DNA of 64,000 nucleotides from Rebecca billardiae RCC1528 (GCA_965240325.2 OZ251228.1:2914001-2978000); one strand, 5' to 3'. Positions 25,590 to 38,140 are shown, counted from the stretch's first letter. Translations and numbers: made by a program. Notes: generated by a model not told the origin, from the letters alone.

Positions 25590-27225
25590 GTTCGAGCTGT
25601 CAGCCAGTCTGGCACGGCATCAGAGGACGTGCTCGGTCCTCTCCGCCCTCGCTGAGCCCGAAGTCACGACATCGGCGCACTGAGCGCCGGGCCCGGCGCG
25701 CCAGGTCCGGCGCGCCGGGCCCGGCGCGCCGGACCTCGGCCGAGGTCCGGCGCGGCGCCGGACCTCGAGTGCATGATGGTCGGGCGCGCTCAGGCTGAGC
25801 GCGCTGTAGCCATTCGAGCTGTCAGCCGGTGTGGTACGGCATCAGAGGACGTGCTCGGTCCTTTCCGCCCTCGCTGAGCCCGAAGTCACGACATCGGCGC
25901 TCTGAGCGCCGGGCCCGTCGTGCCAGGTCCGGCGCGCCGGCCCCGGCGCGCCGGACCTCGGCCGAGGTCCGGCGCGGCGCCGGACCTCGGGTGCATGATG
26001 GTCGGGCGCGCTCAGGCTGAGCGCGCTGTAGCCGTTCGAGCTGTCAGCTGATCTGGCACGGCATCAGGGGACGTGCTCGGTCCTCTCCGCCCTCGCTGAG
26101 CCCGAAGTCACGACATCGGCGCTCTGAGCGCCAGGCCCGTCGTGCCAGGTCCGGCGCGCCGGGCCCGGCGCGCCGGACCTCGGCCGAGGTCCGGCGCGGC
26201 GCCGGACCTCGAGTGCATGATGGTCGGGCGTGCTCAGGCTGAGCGCGCTGTAGCTTTTCGAGCTGTCATTCGGTGTGGTACGGCATCAGGGGACGTGCTC
26301 GGTCCTCTCCGCCCTCGCTGAGCCCGAAGTCACGACATCGGCGCTCTGAGCGCCGGTCCCGGCGTGCCAGGTCCGGCGCGCCGGGCCCGGCGCGCCGGAC
26401 CTCGGCCGAGGTCCGGCGCGGCGCCGGACCTCGAGTGCATGATGGTCGGGCGCGCTCAGGCTGAGCGCGCTGTAGCCGTTCGAGCTGTCAGCCAGTCTGG
26501 CACGGCATCAGAGGACGTGCTCGGTCCTCTCCGCCCTCGCTGAGCCCGAAGTCACGACATCGGCGCACTGAGCGCCGGGCCCGGCGCGCCAGGTCCGGCG
26601 CGCCGGGCCCGGCGCGCCGGACCTCGGCCGAGGTCCGGCGCGGCGCCGGACCTCGAGTGCATGATGGTCGGGCGCGCTCAGGCTGAGCGCGCTGTAGCCA
26701 TTCGAGCTGTCAGCCGGTGTGGTACGGCATCAGAGGACGTGCTCGGTCCTTTCCGCCCTCGCTGAGCCCGAAGTCACGACATCGGCGCTCTGAGCGCCGG
26801 GCCCGTCGTGCCAGGTCCGGCGCGCCGGCCCCGGCGCGCCGGACCTCGGCCGAGGTCCGGCGCGGCGCCGGACCTCGGGTGCATGATGGTCGGGCGCGCT
26901 CAGGCTGAGCGCGCTGTAGCCGTTCGAGCTGTCAGCTGATCTGGCACTGCATCAGGGGACGTGCTCGGTCCTCTCCGCCCTCGCTGACCCCGAAGTCACG
27001 ACATCGGCGCTCTGAGCGCCAGGCCCGTCGTGCCAGGTCCGGCGCGCCGGGCCCGGCGCGCCGGACCTCGGCCGAGGTCCGGCGCGGCGCCGGACCTCGA
27101 GTGCATGATGGTCGGGCGTGCTCAGGCTGAGCGCGCTGTAGCTTTTCGAGCTGTCATTCGGTGTGGTACGGCATCAGGGGACGTGCTCGGTCCTCTCCGC
27201 CCTCGCTGAGCCCGAAGTCACGACA
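25590..27225. repeat. 888-bp higher-order repeat in satellite 2
   Basis: Four 222-bp units repeat at an offset of 888 bp: segments near 25,829 and 26,273 match those near 26,717 and 27,161, including the private gggcccgtcgtgcc and ggccccggcgcg variants and the tttccgccctc variant. Confidence 0.75.
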
Positions 27226-27605
27226 TCGGCGCTCTGAGCGCCGGGCCCGGCGTGCCAGGTCCGGCGCGCTGGGCCCGGCGCGCCGGACCTCGGCCGAGGT
27301 CCGGCGCGGCGCCGGACCTCGAGTGCATGATGGTCGTACGCGCTCAGGCTGAGCGCGCTGTAGCCGTTCGAGCTGTCAGCCGGTGTGGTACGGCATCAGG
27401 GGACGTGCTCGGTCCTCTTCGCCCTCGCTGAGCCCGAAGTCACGACATCGGCGCTCTGAGCGCCAGGCCCGGCGTGCCAGGTCCGGCGCGCCGGGCCCGG
27501 CGCGCCGGACCTCGGCCGAGGTCCGGCGCGGCGCCGGACCTCGAGTGCATGATGGTCGGGCGTGCTCAGGCTGAGCGCGCTGTAGCTTTTCGAGCTGTCA
27601 TTCGG

Positions 27606-30272
27606 TGTGGTACGGCATCAGGGGACGTGCTCGGTCCTCTCCGCCCTCGCCGAGCCCGAAGTCACGACATCGGCGCTCTGAGCGCCGGGCCCGGCGTGCC
27701 AGGTCCGGCGCGCCGGGCCCGGCGCGCCGGACCTCGGCCGAGGTCCGGCGCGGCGCCGGACCTCGAGTGCATGATGGTCGGGCGCGCTCAGGCTGAGCGC
27801 GCTGTAGCCGTTCGAGCTGTCAGCTGATCTTGCACGGCATCAGAGGACGTGCTCGGTCCTCTCCGCCCTCGCTGAGCCCGAAGTCACGACATCGGCGCTC
27901 TGAGCGCCGGGCCCGGCGTGCCAGGTCCGGCGCGCCGGGCCCGGCGCGCCGGACCTCGGCCGAGGTCCGGCGCGGCGCCGGACCTCGAGTGCATGATGGT
28001 CGGGCGCGCTCAGGCTGAGCGCGCTGTAGCCGTTCGAGCTGTCAGCCGGTGTGGTACGGCATCAGTGACACGTGCTCGGTCCTCTCCGCCCTCGCTGAGC
28101 CCGAAGTCACGACATCGGCGCTCTGAGCGCCGGGCCCGGCGTGCCAGGTCCGGCGCGCCGGGCCCGGCGCGCCGGACCTCGGCCGAGGTCCGGCGCGGCG
28201 CCGGACCTCGAGTGCATGATGGTCGGGCGCGCTCAGGCTGAGCGCGCTGTAGCCGTTCGAGCTGTCAGCCGGTGTGGTACGGCATCAGAGGACGTGCTCG
28301 GTTTTCTTCGCCCTCGCCGAGCCCGAAGTCACGACATCGGCGCTCTGAGCGCCGGGCCCGGCGTGCCAGGTCCGGCGCGCCGGGCCCGGCGCGCCGGACC
28401 TCGGCCGAGGTCCGGCGCGGCGCCGGACCTCGAGTGCATGATGGTCGGGCGCGCTCAGGCTGAGCGCGCTGTAGCCGTTCGAGCTGTCAGCCGGTGTGGT
28501 ACGGCATCAGAGGACGTGCTCGGTCCTCTCCGCCCTCGCCGAGCCCGAAGTCACGACATCGGCGCTCTGAGCGCCGGGCCCGGCGTGCCAGGTCCGGCGC
28601 GCCGGGCCCGGCGCGCCGGACCTCGGCCGAGGTCCGGCGCGGCGCCGGACCTCGAGTGCATGATGGTCGGGCGCGCTCAGGCTGAGCGCGCTGTAGCCGT
28701 TCGAGCTGTCAGCTGATCTTGCACGGCATCAGAGGACGTGCTCGGTCCTCTCCGCCCTCGCTGAGCCCGAAGTCACGACATCGGCGCTCTGAGCGCCGGG
28801 CCCGGCGTGCCAGGTCCGGCGCGCCGGGCCCGGCGCGGCGGACCTCGGCCGAGGTCCGGCGCGGCGCCGGACCTCGAGTGCATGATGGTCGGGCGCGCTC
28901 AGGCTGAGCGCGCTGTAGCCGTTCGAGCTGTCAGCCGGTGTGGTACGGCATCAGTGACACGTGCTCGGTCCTCTCCGCCCTCGCTGAGCCCGAAGTCACG
29001 ACATCGGCGCTCTGAGCGCCGGGCCCGGCGTGCCAGGTCCGGCGCGCCGGGCCCGGCGCGCCGGACCTCGGCCGAGGTCCGGCGCGGCGCCGGACCTCGA
29101 GTGCATGATGGTCGGGCGCGCTCAGGCTGAGCGCGCTGTAGCCGTTCGAGCTGTCAGCCGGTGTGGTACGGCATCAGAGGACGTGCTCGGTTTTCTTCGC
29201 CCTCGCCGAGCCCGAAGTCACGACATCGGCGCTCTGAGCGCCGGGCCCGGCGTGCCAGGTCCGGCGCGCCGGGCCCGGCGCGCCGGACCTCGGCCGAGGT
29301 CCGGCGCGGCGCCGGACCTCGAGTGCATGATGGTCGGGCGCGCTCAGGCTGAGCGCGCTGTAGCCGTTCGAGCTGTCAGCCGGTGTGGTACGGCATCAGA
29401 GGACGTGCTCGGTCCTCTCCGCCCTCGCCGAGCCCGAAGTCACGACATCGGCGCTCTGAGCGCCGGGCCCGGCGTGCCAGGTCCGGCGCGCCGGGCCCGG
29501 CGCGCCGGACCTCGGCCGAGGTCCGGCGCGGCGCCGGACCTCGAGTGCATGATGGTCGGGCGCGCTCAGGCTGAGCGCGCTGTAGCCGTTCGAGCTGTCA
29601 GCTGATCTTGCACGGCATCAGAGGACGTGCTCGGTCCTCTCCGCCCTCGCTGAGCCCGAAGTCACGACATCGGCGCTCTGAGCGCCGGGCCCGGCGTGCC
29701 AGGTCCGGCGCGCCGGGCCCGGCGCGGCGGACCTCGGCCGAGGTCCGGCGCGGCGCCGGACCTCGAGTGCATGATGGTCGGGCGCGCTCAGGCTGAGCGC
29801 GCTGTAGCCGTTCGAGCTGTCAGCCGGTGTGGTACGGCATCAGTGACACGTGCTCGGTCCTCTCCGCCCTCGCTGAGCCCGAAGTCACGACATCGGCGCT
29901 CTGAGCGCCGGGCCCGGCGTGCCAGGTCCGGCGCGCCGGGCCCGGCGCGCCGGACCTCGGCCGAGGTCCGGCGCGGCGCCGGACCTCGAGTGCATGATGG
30001 TCGGGCGCGCTCAGGCTGAGCGCGCTGTAGCCGTTCGAGCTGTCAGCCGGTGTGGTACGGCATCAGAGGACGTGCTCGGTTTTCTTCGCCCTCGCCGAGC
30101 CCGAAGTCACGACATCGGCGCTCTGAGCGCCGGGCCCGGCGTGCCAGGTCCGGCGCGCCGGGCCCGGCGCGGCGTACCTCGGCCGAGGTCCGGCGCGGCG
30201 CCGGACCTCGAGTGCATGATGGTCGGGCGCGCTCAGGCTGAGCGCGCTGTAGCCGTTCGAGCTGTCAGCCGG
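27606..30272. repeat. 889-bp higher-order repeat, three copies
   Basis: Four units, one of them 223 bp because of the catcagtgacacgtgctc variant, repeat three times at an offset of 889 bp: 27,606, 28,495 and 29,384. Copies 2 and 3 share a gcgcggcgg substitution (28,836 and 29,725) that copy 1 lacks, which gives an order of duplication. The third copy carries one extra unit with the gttttcttcgcc variant (30,050 and 30,272). Confidence 0.85.
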
Positions 30273-31194
30273 TGTGGTACGGCATCAGAGGACGTGCTCG
30301 GTTTTCTTCGCCCTCGCCGAGCCCGAAGTCACGACATCGGCGCTCTGAGCGCCGGGCCCGGCGTGCCAGGTCCGGCGCGCCGGGCCCGGCGCGCCGGACC
30401 TCGGCCGAGGTCCGGCGCGGCGCCGGACCTCGAGTGCATGATGGTCGGGCGCGCTCAGGCTGAGCGCGCTGTAGCCGTTCGAGCTGTCAGCCGGTGTGGT
30501 ACGGCATCAGAGGACGTGCTCGGTCCTCTCCGCCCTCGCCGAGCCCGAAGTCACGACATCGGCGCTCTGAGCGCCGGGCCCGGCGTGCCAGGTCCGGCGC
30601 GCCGGGCCCGGCGCGCCGGACCTCGGCCGAGGTCCGGCGCGGCGCCCGACCTCGAGTGCATGATGGTCGGGCGCGCTCAGGCTGAGCGCGCTGTAGCCGT
30701 TCGAGCTGTCAGCCAGTCTGGCACGGCATCGGGGAACGTGCTCGGTCCTCTCCGCCCTCGCTGAGCCCGAAGTCACGACATCGGCGCTCTGAGCGCCAGG
30801 CCCGGCGTGCCAGGTCCGGCGCGCCGGGCCCGGCGCGCCGGACCTCGGCCGAGGTCCGGCGCGGCGCCGGACCTCGAGTGCATGATGGTCGGGCGCGCTC
30901 AGGCTGAGCGCGCTGTAGCCGTTCGAGCTGTCAGCCAGTCTGGCACGGCATCAGAGGACGTGCTCGGTCCTCTCCGCCCTCGCTGAGCCCAAAGTCACGA
31001 CAGCATCGGCGCTCTGAGTGCCAGGCCCGCCGCGCCGGACCTCGGCCGAGGTCCGGCGCGGCGCCGGACCTCGAGTGCATGATGGTTGGGCGCGCTCAGG
31101 CTGAGCGCGCTGTAGCTGTTCGAGCTGTCAGCCGGTGTGGTACGGCATCAGAGGACGTGCTCGGTCCTCTCCGCCCTCGCTGAGCCCAAAGTCA

Positions 31195-33032
31195 CGACAT
31201 CGGCGCTCTGAGTGCCAGGCCCGCCGCGCCGGACCTTCACCTCGGCCGAGGTCCGGCGCGGCGCCGGACCTCGAGTGCATGATGGTTGGGCGCGCTCAGG
31301 CTGAGCGCGCTGTAGCCGTTCGAGCTGTCAGCCAGTCTGGCACGGCATCAGAGGACGTGCTCGGTCCTCTCCGCCCTCGCTGAGCCCGAAGTCACGACAT
31401 CGGCGCTCTGAGCGCCAGGCCCGGCGTGCCAGGTCCGGCGCGCCGGGCCCGGCGCGCCGGACCTCGGCCGAGGTCCGGCGCCGGCGCGGCGCCCGACCTC
31501 GAGTGCATGATGGTCGGGCACGCTCAGGCTGAGCGCGCTGTAGCCGTTCGAGCTGTCAGCCGGTGTCGTACGGCATCAGGGCGCGTGCTCGGTCCTCTCC
31601 GCCCTCGCTGAGCGCGAAGTCACGACATCGGCGCTCTGAGCGCCAGGCCCGGCGTGCCAGGTCCGGCGCGCCGGGCCCGGCGCGCCGGACCTCGGCCGAG
31701 GTCCGGCGCGGCGCCGGACCTCGAGTGCATGATGGTCGGGCGCGCTCAGGATGAGCGCGCTGTAGCCGTTCGAGCTGTCAGCCGGTGTGGTACGGCATCA
31801 CTGGACGTGCTCGGTCCTCTCCGCCCTCGCTGAGCCCGAAGTCACGACATCGGCGCTCTGAGCGCCAGGCCTGGCGTGCCAGGTCCGGCGCGCCGGGCCC
31901 GGCGCGCCGGACCTCGGCCGAGGTCCGGCGCGGCGCCGGACCTCGAGTGCATGATGGTCGGGCGCGGTCAGGCTGAGCACGCTGTAGCCGTTCGAGCTGT
32001 CAGCTGATCTGGCACGGCATCAGAGGACGTGCTCGGTCCTCTCCGCCACCGCTGAGCCCAAAGTCACGACATCGGCGCTCTGAGTGCCAGGCCCGCCGCG
32101 CCGGACCTTCACCTCGGCCGAGGTCCGGCGCGGCGCCGGACCTCGAGTGCATGATGGTCGGGCGCGGTCAGGCTGAGTGCGCTGTAGCCGTTCGAGCTGT
32201 CAGCTGATCTGGCACGGCATCAGAGGACGTGCTCGGTCCTCTCCGCCACCGCTGAGCCCAAAGTCACGACATCGGCGCTCTGAGTGCCAGGCCCGCCGCG
32301 CCGGACCTTCACCTCGGCCGAGGTCCGGCGCGGCGCCGGACCTCGAGTGCATGATGGTTGGGCGCGCTCAGGCTGAGCGCGCTGTAGCCGTTCGAGCTGT
32401 CAGCCAGTCTGGCACGGCATCAGAGGACGTGCTCGGTCCTCTCCGCCCTCGCTGAGCCCGAAGTCACGACATCGGCGCTCTGAGCGCCAGGCCCGGCGTG
32501 CCAGGTCCGGCGCGCCGGGCCCGGCGCGCCGGACCTCGGCCGAGGTCCGGCGCCGGCGCGGCGCCCGACCTCGAGTGCATGATGGTCGGGCACGCTCAGG
32601 CTGAGCGCGCTGTAGCCGTTCGAGCTGTCAGCCGGTGTCGTACGGCATCAGGGCACGTGCTCGGTCCTCTCCGCCCTCGCTGAGCCCGAAGTCACGACAT
32701 CGGCGCTCTGAGCGCCAGGCCCGGCGTGCCAGGTCCGGCGCGCCGGGCCCGGCGCGCCGGACCTCGGCCGAGGTCCGGCGCGGCGCCGGACCTCGAGTGC
32801 ATGATGGTCGGGCGCGCTCAGGATGAGCGCGCTGTAGCCGTTCGAGCTGTCAGCCGGTGTGGTACGGCATCACTGGACGTGCTCGGTCCTCTCCGCCCTC
32901 GCTGAGCCCGAAGTCACGACATCGGCGCTCTGAGCGCCAGGCCTGGCGTGCCAGGTCCGGCGCGCCGGGCCCGGCGCGCCGGACCTCGGCCGAGGTCCGG
33001 CGCGGCGCCGGACCTCGAGTGCATGATGGTCG
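31195..33032. repeat. 1,072-bp higher-order repeat, two copies
   Basis: A block including irregular units repeats at an offset of 1,072 bp; for example the cggcgccggcgcggcgcccg variant lies at about 31,477 and 32,549. Some of its units have lost the left palindrome and gained a ggaccttcacctcgg insertion. Confidence 0.8.
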
Positions 33033-33064
33033 GGCGCGCTCAGGCTGAGCGCGCTGTAGCCGTT

Positions 33065-33880
33065 CGAGCTGTCATCCGGTGTTGTACGACATCCGGGGAC
33101 GTGCTCGGTCCTCTCCGCCCTCGCTGAGCCCGAAGTCACGACATCGGCGCTTTGAGTGCCAGGCCCGGCGCGTCGGACCTCGGCCGAGGTCCGGCGCGGC
33201 GCCGGACCTCGATCGAGTGCATTATGATGGTCGGGCGCGCTCAGGCTGAGCGCGCTGTAGCCGTTCGAGCTGTCATCCGGTGTTGTACGACATCCGGGGA
33301 CGTGCTCGGTCCTCTCCGCCCTCGCTGAGCCCGAAGTCACGACATCGGCGCTTTGAGTGCCAGGCCCGGCGCGTCGGACCTCGGCCGAGGTCCGGCGCGG
33401 CGCCGGACCTCGATCGAGTGCATTATGATGGTCGGGCGCGCTCAGGCTGAGCGCGCTGTAGCCGTTCGAGCTGTTAGCCGGTGTGGTACGACATCCGGGG
33501 ACGTGCTCGGTCCTCTCCGCCCTCGCTGAGCCCGAAGTCACGACATCGGCGCTTTGAGTGCCAGGCCCGGCGCGCCGGACCTCGGCCGAGGTCCGGCGCG
33601 GCGCCGGACCTCGAGTGCATGATGGTCGGGCGCGCTCAGGCTGAGCGCGCTGTAGCCGTTCGAGCTGTTATCCGGTGTTGTACGACATCCGGGGACGTGC
33701 TCGGTCCTCTCCGCCCTCGCTGAGCCCGAAGTCACGACATCGGCGCTTTGAGTGCCAGGCCCGGCGCGTCGGACCTCGGCCGAGGTCCGGCGCGGCGCCG
33801 GACCTCGAGTGCATGATGGTCGGGCGTGCTCAGGCTGAGCGCGCTGTAGCCGTTCGAGCTGTTAGCCGGTGTGGTACGGC
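33065..33880. repeat. Shortened satellite-2 units (202 and 194 bp)
   Basis: Four successive units lack most of the 34-bp gggccc palindrome but keep the 30-bp ggcc palindrome. Two also carry a ctcgatcgagtgcattatgatgg expansion. They form a local sub-array of shortened units inside satellite 2. Confidence 0.8.
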
Positions 33881-35590
33881 ATCAGAGCACGTGCTCGGTC
33901 CTCTCCGCCCTCGCTGAGCCCGAAGTCACGACATCGGCGCTCTGAGCGCCGGGCCCGGCGTGCCAGGTCCGGCGCGCCGGGCCCGGCGCGCCGGACCTCG
34001 GCCGAGGTCCGGCGCGGCGCCCGACCTCGAGTGCATGATGGTCGGGCGCGCTCAGGCTGAGCGCGCTGTAGCCGTTCGAGCTGTCAGCTGATCTTGCACG
34101 GCATCGGGGAACGTGCTCGGTCCTCTCCGCCCTCGCTGAGCCCGAAGTCACGACATCGGCGCTCTGAGCGCCAGGCCCGGCGTGCCAGGTCCGGCGCGCC
34201 GGGCCCGGCGCGCCGGACCTCGGCCGAGGTCCGGCGCGGCGCCGGACCTCGAGTGCATGATGGTCGGGCGCGCTCAGGCTGAGCGCGCTGTAGCCGTTCG
34301 AGCTGTCAGCCAGTCTGGCACGGCATCAGAGGACGTGCTCGGTCCTCTCGGCCACCGCTGAGCCCGAAGTCACGACATCGGCGCTCTGAGCGCCGGGCCC
34401 GGCGTGCCAGGTCCGGCGCGCCGGGCCCGGCGCGCCGGACCTCGGCCGAGGTCCGGCGCGGCGCCCGACCTCGAGTGCATGATGGTCGGGCGCGCTCAGG
34501 CTGAGCGCGCTGTAGCCGTTCGAGCTGTCAGCCGGTGTGGTACGGCATCAGTGACACGTGCTCGGTCCTCTCCGCTCTCGCTGAGCCCAAAGTCACGACA
34601 TCGGCGCTCTGAGCGCCGGGCCCGGCGTGCCAGGTCCGGCGCGCCGGGCCCGGCGCGCCGGACCTCGGCCGAGGTCCGGCGCGGCGCCGGACCTCGAGTG
34701 CATGATGGTCGGGCGCGCTCAGGCTGAGCGCGCTGTAGCCGTTCGAGCTGTCAGCCAGTCTGGCACGGCATCAGAGGACGTGCTCGGTCCTCTCGGCCAC
34801 CGCTGAGCCCGAAGTCACGACATCGGCGCTCTGAGCGCCGGGCCCGGCGTGCCAGGTCCGGCGCGCTGGGCCCGGCGCGCCGGACCTCGGCCGAGGTCCG
34901 GCGCGGTGCCGGACCTCGAGTGCATGATGGTCGGGCGCGCTCAGGCTGAGCGCGCTGTAGCCGTTCGAGCTGTCAGCCGGTGTGGTACGGCATCAGTGAC
35001 ACGTGCTCGGTCCTCTCCGCCCTCGCTGAGCCCGAAGTCACGACATCGGCGCTCTGAGCGCCAGGCCCGGCGTGCCAGGTCCGGCGCGCTGGGCCCGGCG
35101 CGCCGGACCTCGGCCGAGGTCCGGCGCGGCGCCGGACCTCGAGTGCATGATGGCCGGGCGCGCTCAGGCTGAGCGCGCTCTAGCCGTTCGAGCTGTCAGC
35201 CAATCTGGCACGGCATCAGAGGACGTGCTCGGTCCTCTCCGCCACCGCTGAGCCCGAAGTCACGACATCGGCGCTCTGAGCGCCAGGCCCGGCGTGCCAG
35301 GTCCGGCGCGCCGGGCCCGGCGCGCCGGACCTCGGCCGAGGTCCGGCGCGGCGCCGGACCTCGAGTGCATGATGGTCGGGCGCGCTCAGGCTGAGCGCGC
35401 TGTAGCCGTTCGAGCTGTCAGCCAGTCTGGCACGGCATCAGAGGACGTGCTCGGTCCTCTCCGCCCTCGCTGAGCCCGAAGTCACGACATCGGCGCTCTC
35501 AGCGCCGGGCCCGGCGTGCTCGAGGTCCGGCGCGCCGGGCCCAGCGCACCACTCACCAGGACCTCGGCCGAGGTCCGGCGCGGGACCCCC

Positions 35591-35798
35591 TACTATTATA
35601 TTGTATGCCATCAATATAACACCACATATATGCGCGCGCCGTGCGTGCGCGCGTCTCGCGAGCGCGCGGTCGTCATCGTCTGCCGGGGCCCTAAGACCGC
35701 GCGAAGTGATATGGGCCGGCGCATCCGCACTCCGCAGAGCCCGCCCAGGCTCACTGCTGGCGGCCGCCGCGCGGCCCGGCTGCGCGCGCGCTGCGCCG
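35591..35798. other. Array-gene boundary, AT-rich patch
   Basis: Directly after the last truncated satellite-2 unit, an AT-rich stretch (35,590-35,632, with tactattatattgtatgcc and catatatgcg) breaks the GC-rich context. It lies just beyond the stop codon of the minus-strand formin gene, so it may belong to that gene's 3' UTR or terminator. I see no gene in this interval. Confidence 0.5.
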
Positions 35799-38054
35799 CT
35801 ACGACCGCGCGGCGCGACGATGCTGCGGCGCGGCTGGCGGCGGCGGCGGCGGCGACGGCTGCGTGTGCGATGGCGGCGCCGCGCCGCCGGCCGCGTCCGC
35901 ACGAGCCGCCGACGGGCCCGCGGCCGCGTCCGCCGAGCCCGCGGCGGCGGCTCGGCCGCGCGCGCCCGCGTCGTGCGCGCCCGCGCCGGCCGCGCGCGCG
36001 GCGACGGCGCGGCGCACGTCAACGGGCAGCTTGGGCGCGCGCGGCGGGCCGGCGCGCCGCTCCGCCCAGCGCTCGAGCCTGCGCAGGAAGGCGACGAAGG
36101 GCGTGAGCGGCGTCTCCTCCGGCTGCGAGCCGGCCGGCCCCGCGTGCGGCCGCATCCCGAACGCGCGCTCGAGCTCCGCCATCGCCTCCGCCTCGGCCGC
36201 GCGCGCGGCGCGCACGTCCTCCAGCTGGCGCTCGGCCGCGCGCGAGAGCGGCGTCATCACCTCGAGGAAGCGGTCGCCCTCGACGGGCGCGCCGCGCCAC
36301 GGCGGCGGCTCGGCGCGCGCGCGGGCGAAGGCGCCGGCGGCGCCGAGCGCGCCGCGCCGCGGCGGGCTCGCCGCCGCGGCGGCGGCGGCGGCGGCGGCGA
36401 CGCCGCCGCGCGGCGCGGCGGCGACGGTCTGCGCGGCCCACGCGCGGCGGTGCGGCGAGCGCGCGCTCGGCGAGAGCGCGAGCTCGTCCTCCGCCTCGTC
36501 GCCCTCCGCCGCCGCCGCCTCGGCGGGCGCGCCGAGCGCGCGCGCGGCGGGCGGCGGGCGCGGCACCGGCTGCGCGGCGAGCTCGCGCACCACGGCGGCG
36601 CGCGCGTGCTCGACGCCGTCGGCGAGCGCGGTGCAGTCGGCGCGCGAGCGCAGCTTGAGGCCGAGCACGGGCGCGCGCAGCGTGCGCAGCAGCGCGCCCA
36701 CCAGCGGCGCGTGCTCGTCCGCGAGGAACGAGAGCAGCTCGGTCGAGGCGGCGGTGCGCGCGAGCGCGGCGCCGCCGCCCGCCGCGGCCGCGCGCGCCGC
36801 GTCGGACGCCGTGCGCACCGTGCCGCCGTCGGTCGAGCGGAAGTCCGCGAGCGCGGGCAGCAGCCGCACGTCAAAGCCGCGCGCGTCGCCGCGCGCCGTG
36901 CCGCGGTTGAGCTCGTTGCCCGCCGCGCGCACGACGCGGAGGAAGGCGCGGAGCGCGGCGCAGCCGACGAGCGCGCGCGCGGCGGCCGCGTGCGCGCGCA
37001 GCACCGCCTCCGCCTCCGCCGCCTCGTCTCCAAACCGCCGCGCCAGCAGCCACGCGCTGCAGCGCTCGCGCACGCGCGGCACGACGCTCAGCGCGGCCAC
37101 GAACGTCTCGAGCTCGCCCAGCGGCCGCGCGCCCGCGCGCTCGGCGGCCGGCGCGCCCGCGCCCTCCGCGCGGCCGCCGAAGCCGGCCGGGCGCGCGGCC
37201 GCCGCCGCCGAGCCGGGCGGCGGCGGCGGCCCGTCGCGCGCCGCGAGCAGCGCCGCCATGGCCGCCGCGTCCGGCAGGTGGTGCGCCAGCGCGTGCAGCA
37301 GCTCGTCTGGCAGCGCGCCCGCGTCCATGGCCAGGAGCGTGCGCACGAGCTCGGGCGCGCCCAGCCGCAGCTTGCGCAGCGCCACCTCGAGCGCGCGCGC
37401 CGCGTTGCTGGCGAGCACGGCGTGGCCTGCGCGCGCGGCGCGTGTGCGCGGCGCGCGTGTGCGCGCGCGCGCGCGTGAGCCGTGGCAGGCGCGCGGCGGG
37501 CATGCGCCGGGCGCGCGCGCCGCGGGCGTGTCGCGCGCGCCGCACCGCTGTCGCCGCCGCCGCCGGGTGCGGGCTTGTGCGCGTGCGTGTGCGCGCTGCG
37601 CGCCTGGAAGAGGTGCCGCAGCCGCGCGCGCACGCGCGGCGCGAGCAGGGCGGCGCGGGGCGCTGGCGCCGCCGAGGCGAGCTCGAGCTCCGCCGCGGCC
37701 GCGGCCTCGGCCTCGGCATCGGCGCGGGGCGGCTGCGCGGCGGCTGCCGCGTCGCCGCCGCCCTCCGCCGCCGCCGCCGCCGCCTCCGCCCTCGCGCGCT
37801 GCAGCTCCGCCGCCGCCTCCGCCTCCGCCTCCGCCTCGGGCTGCGCCCACAGGCTGCCTGTGAGCTCGTGCGCGCGCAGCTTGGTCCAGTGCAGCGGCTT
37901 GAGCGCGCGGCCTGCGGCGGCGCCCGCGCCCGCGGCGCCGCCGACGGCGCGGCAGCCGGGCGCGCCCGCGCCCGCGCCCGCGCCCGCCGCGTGCGCGCTG
38001 GGCGCTGCGCCAGAGTGCGGCTCCGTGTGCGAGCGCAGCACGGGCGGCGCGCCG

Positions 38055-38140
<86 letters not shown>

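Larger units (their letters stand above)
24560..35590. repeat. Satellite 2: tandem array of 222-bp palindromic units
   Basis: About 50 units of 222 bp, with variants of 223, 202 and 194 bp, share no obvious homology with satellite 1. Each unit contains, in order: a 34-bp perfect palindrome centred on gggccc in gcgcgccgggcccggcgcgc; a 30-bp perfect palindrome centred on ggcc in ggacctcggccgaggtcc; a further inverted copy (gaggtccggcgc, 1 nt, gcgccggacctc); the stem gcgcgctcag, 1 nt, ctgagcgcgc; and a less palindromic half with gccgttcgagctgtcagc and gcatcagaggacgtgctcgg. The first unit (about 24,560-24,790) is strongly diverged and the last (35,500-35,590) is truncated and altered, while the centre is homogeneous, as expected of an array maintained by unequal exchange. 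Short frames of about 63 codons recur once per unit and are by-products of the period. Confidence 0.95.

Noticed and set aside
24780-35590. Recurrent frames of about 63, 107, 191 and 281 codons in satellite 2
   Set aside because: They repeat with the 222-bp period and change with unit length; they are by-products of the repeat.
1-35590. CRISPR array
   Set aside because: Units are over 190 bp, repeated in full without unique spacers, and the region lies in a eukaryotic genome with introns.
24560-35590. CENP-B box in the ttcgagctgtcagccgg motif
   Set aside because: It begins with TTCG but lacks the required A and CGGG at the correct spacing, so it is not a match.
1-35590. Ribosomal DNA intergenic spacer or telomere
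   Set aside because: I recognise no rRNA gene and no TTAGGG-type repeat in the window, so neither can be supported.
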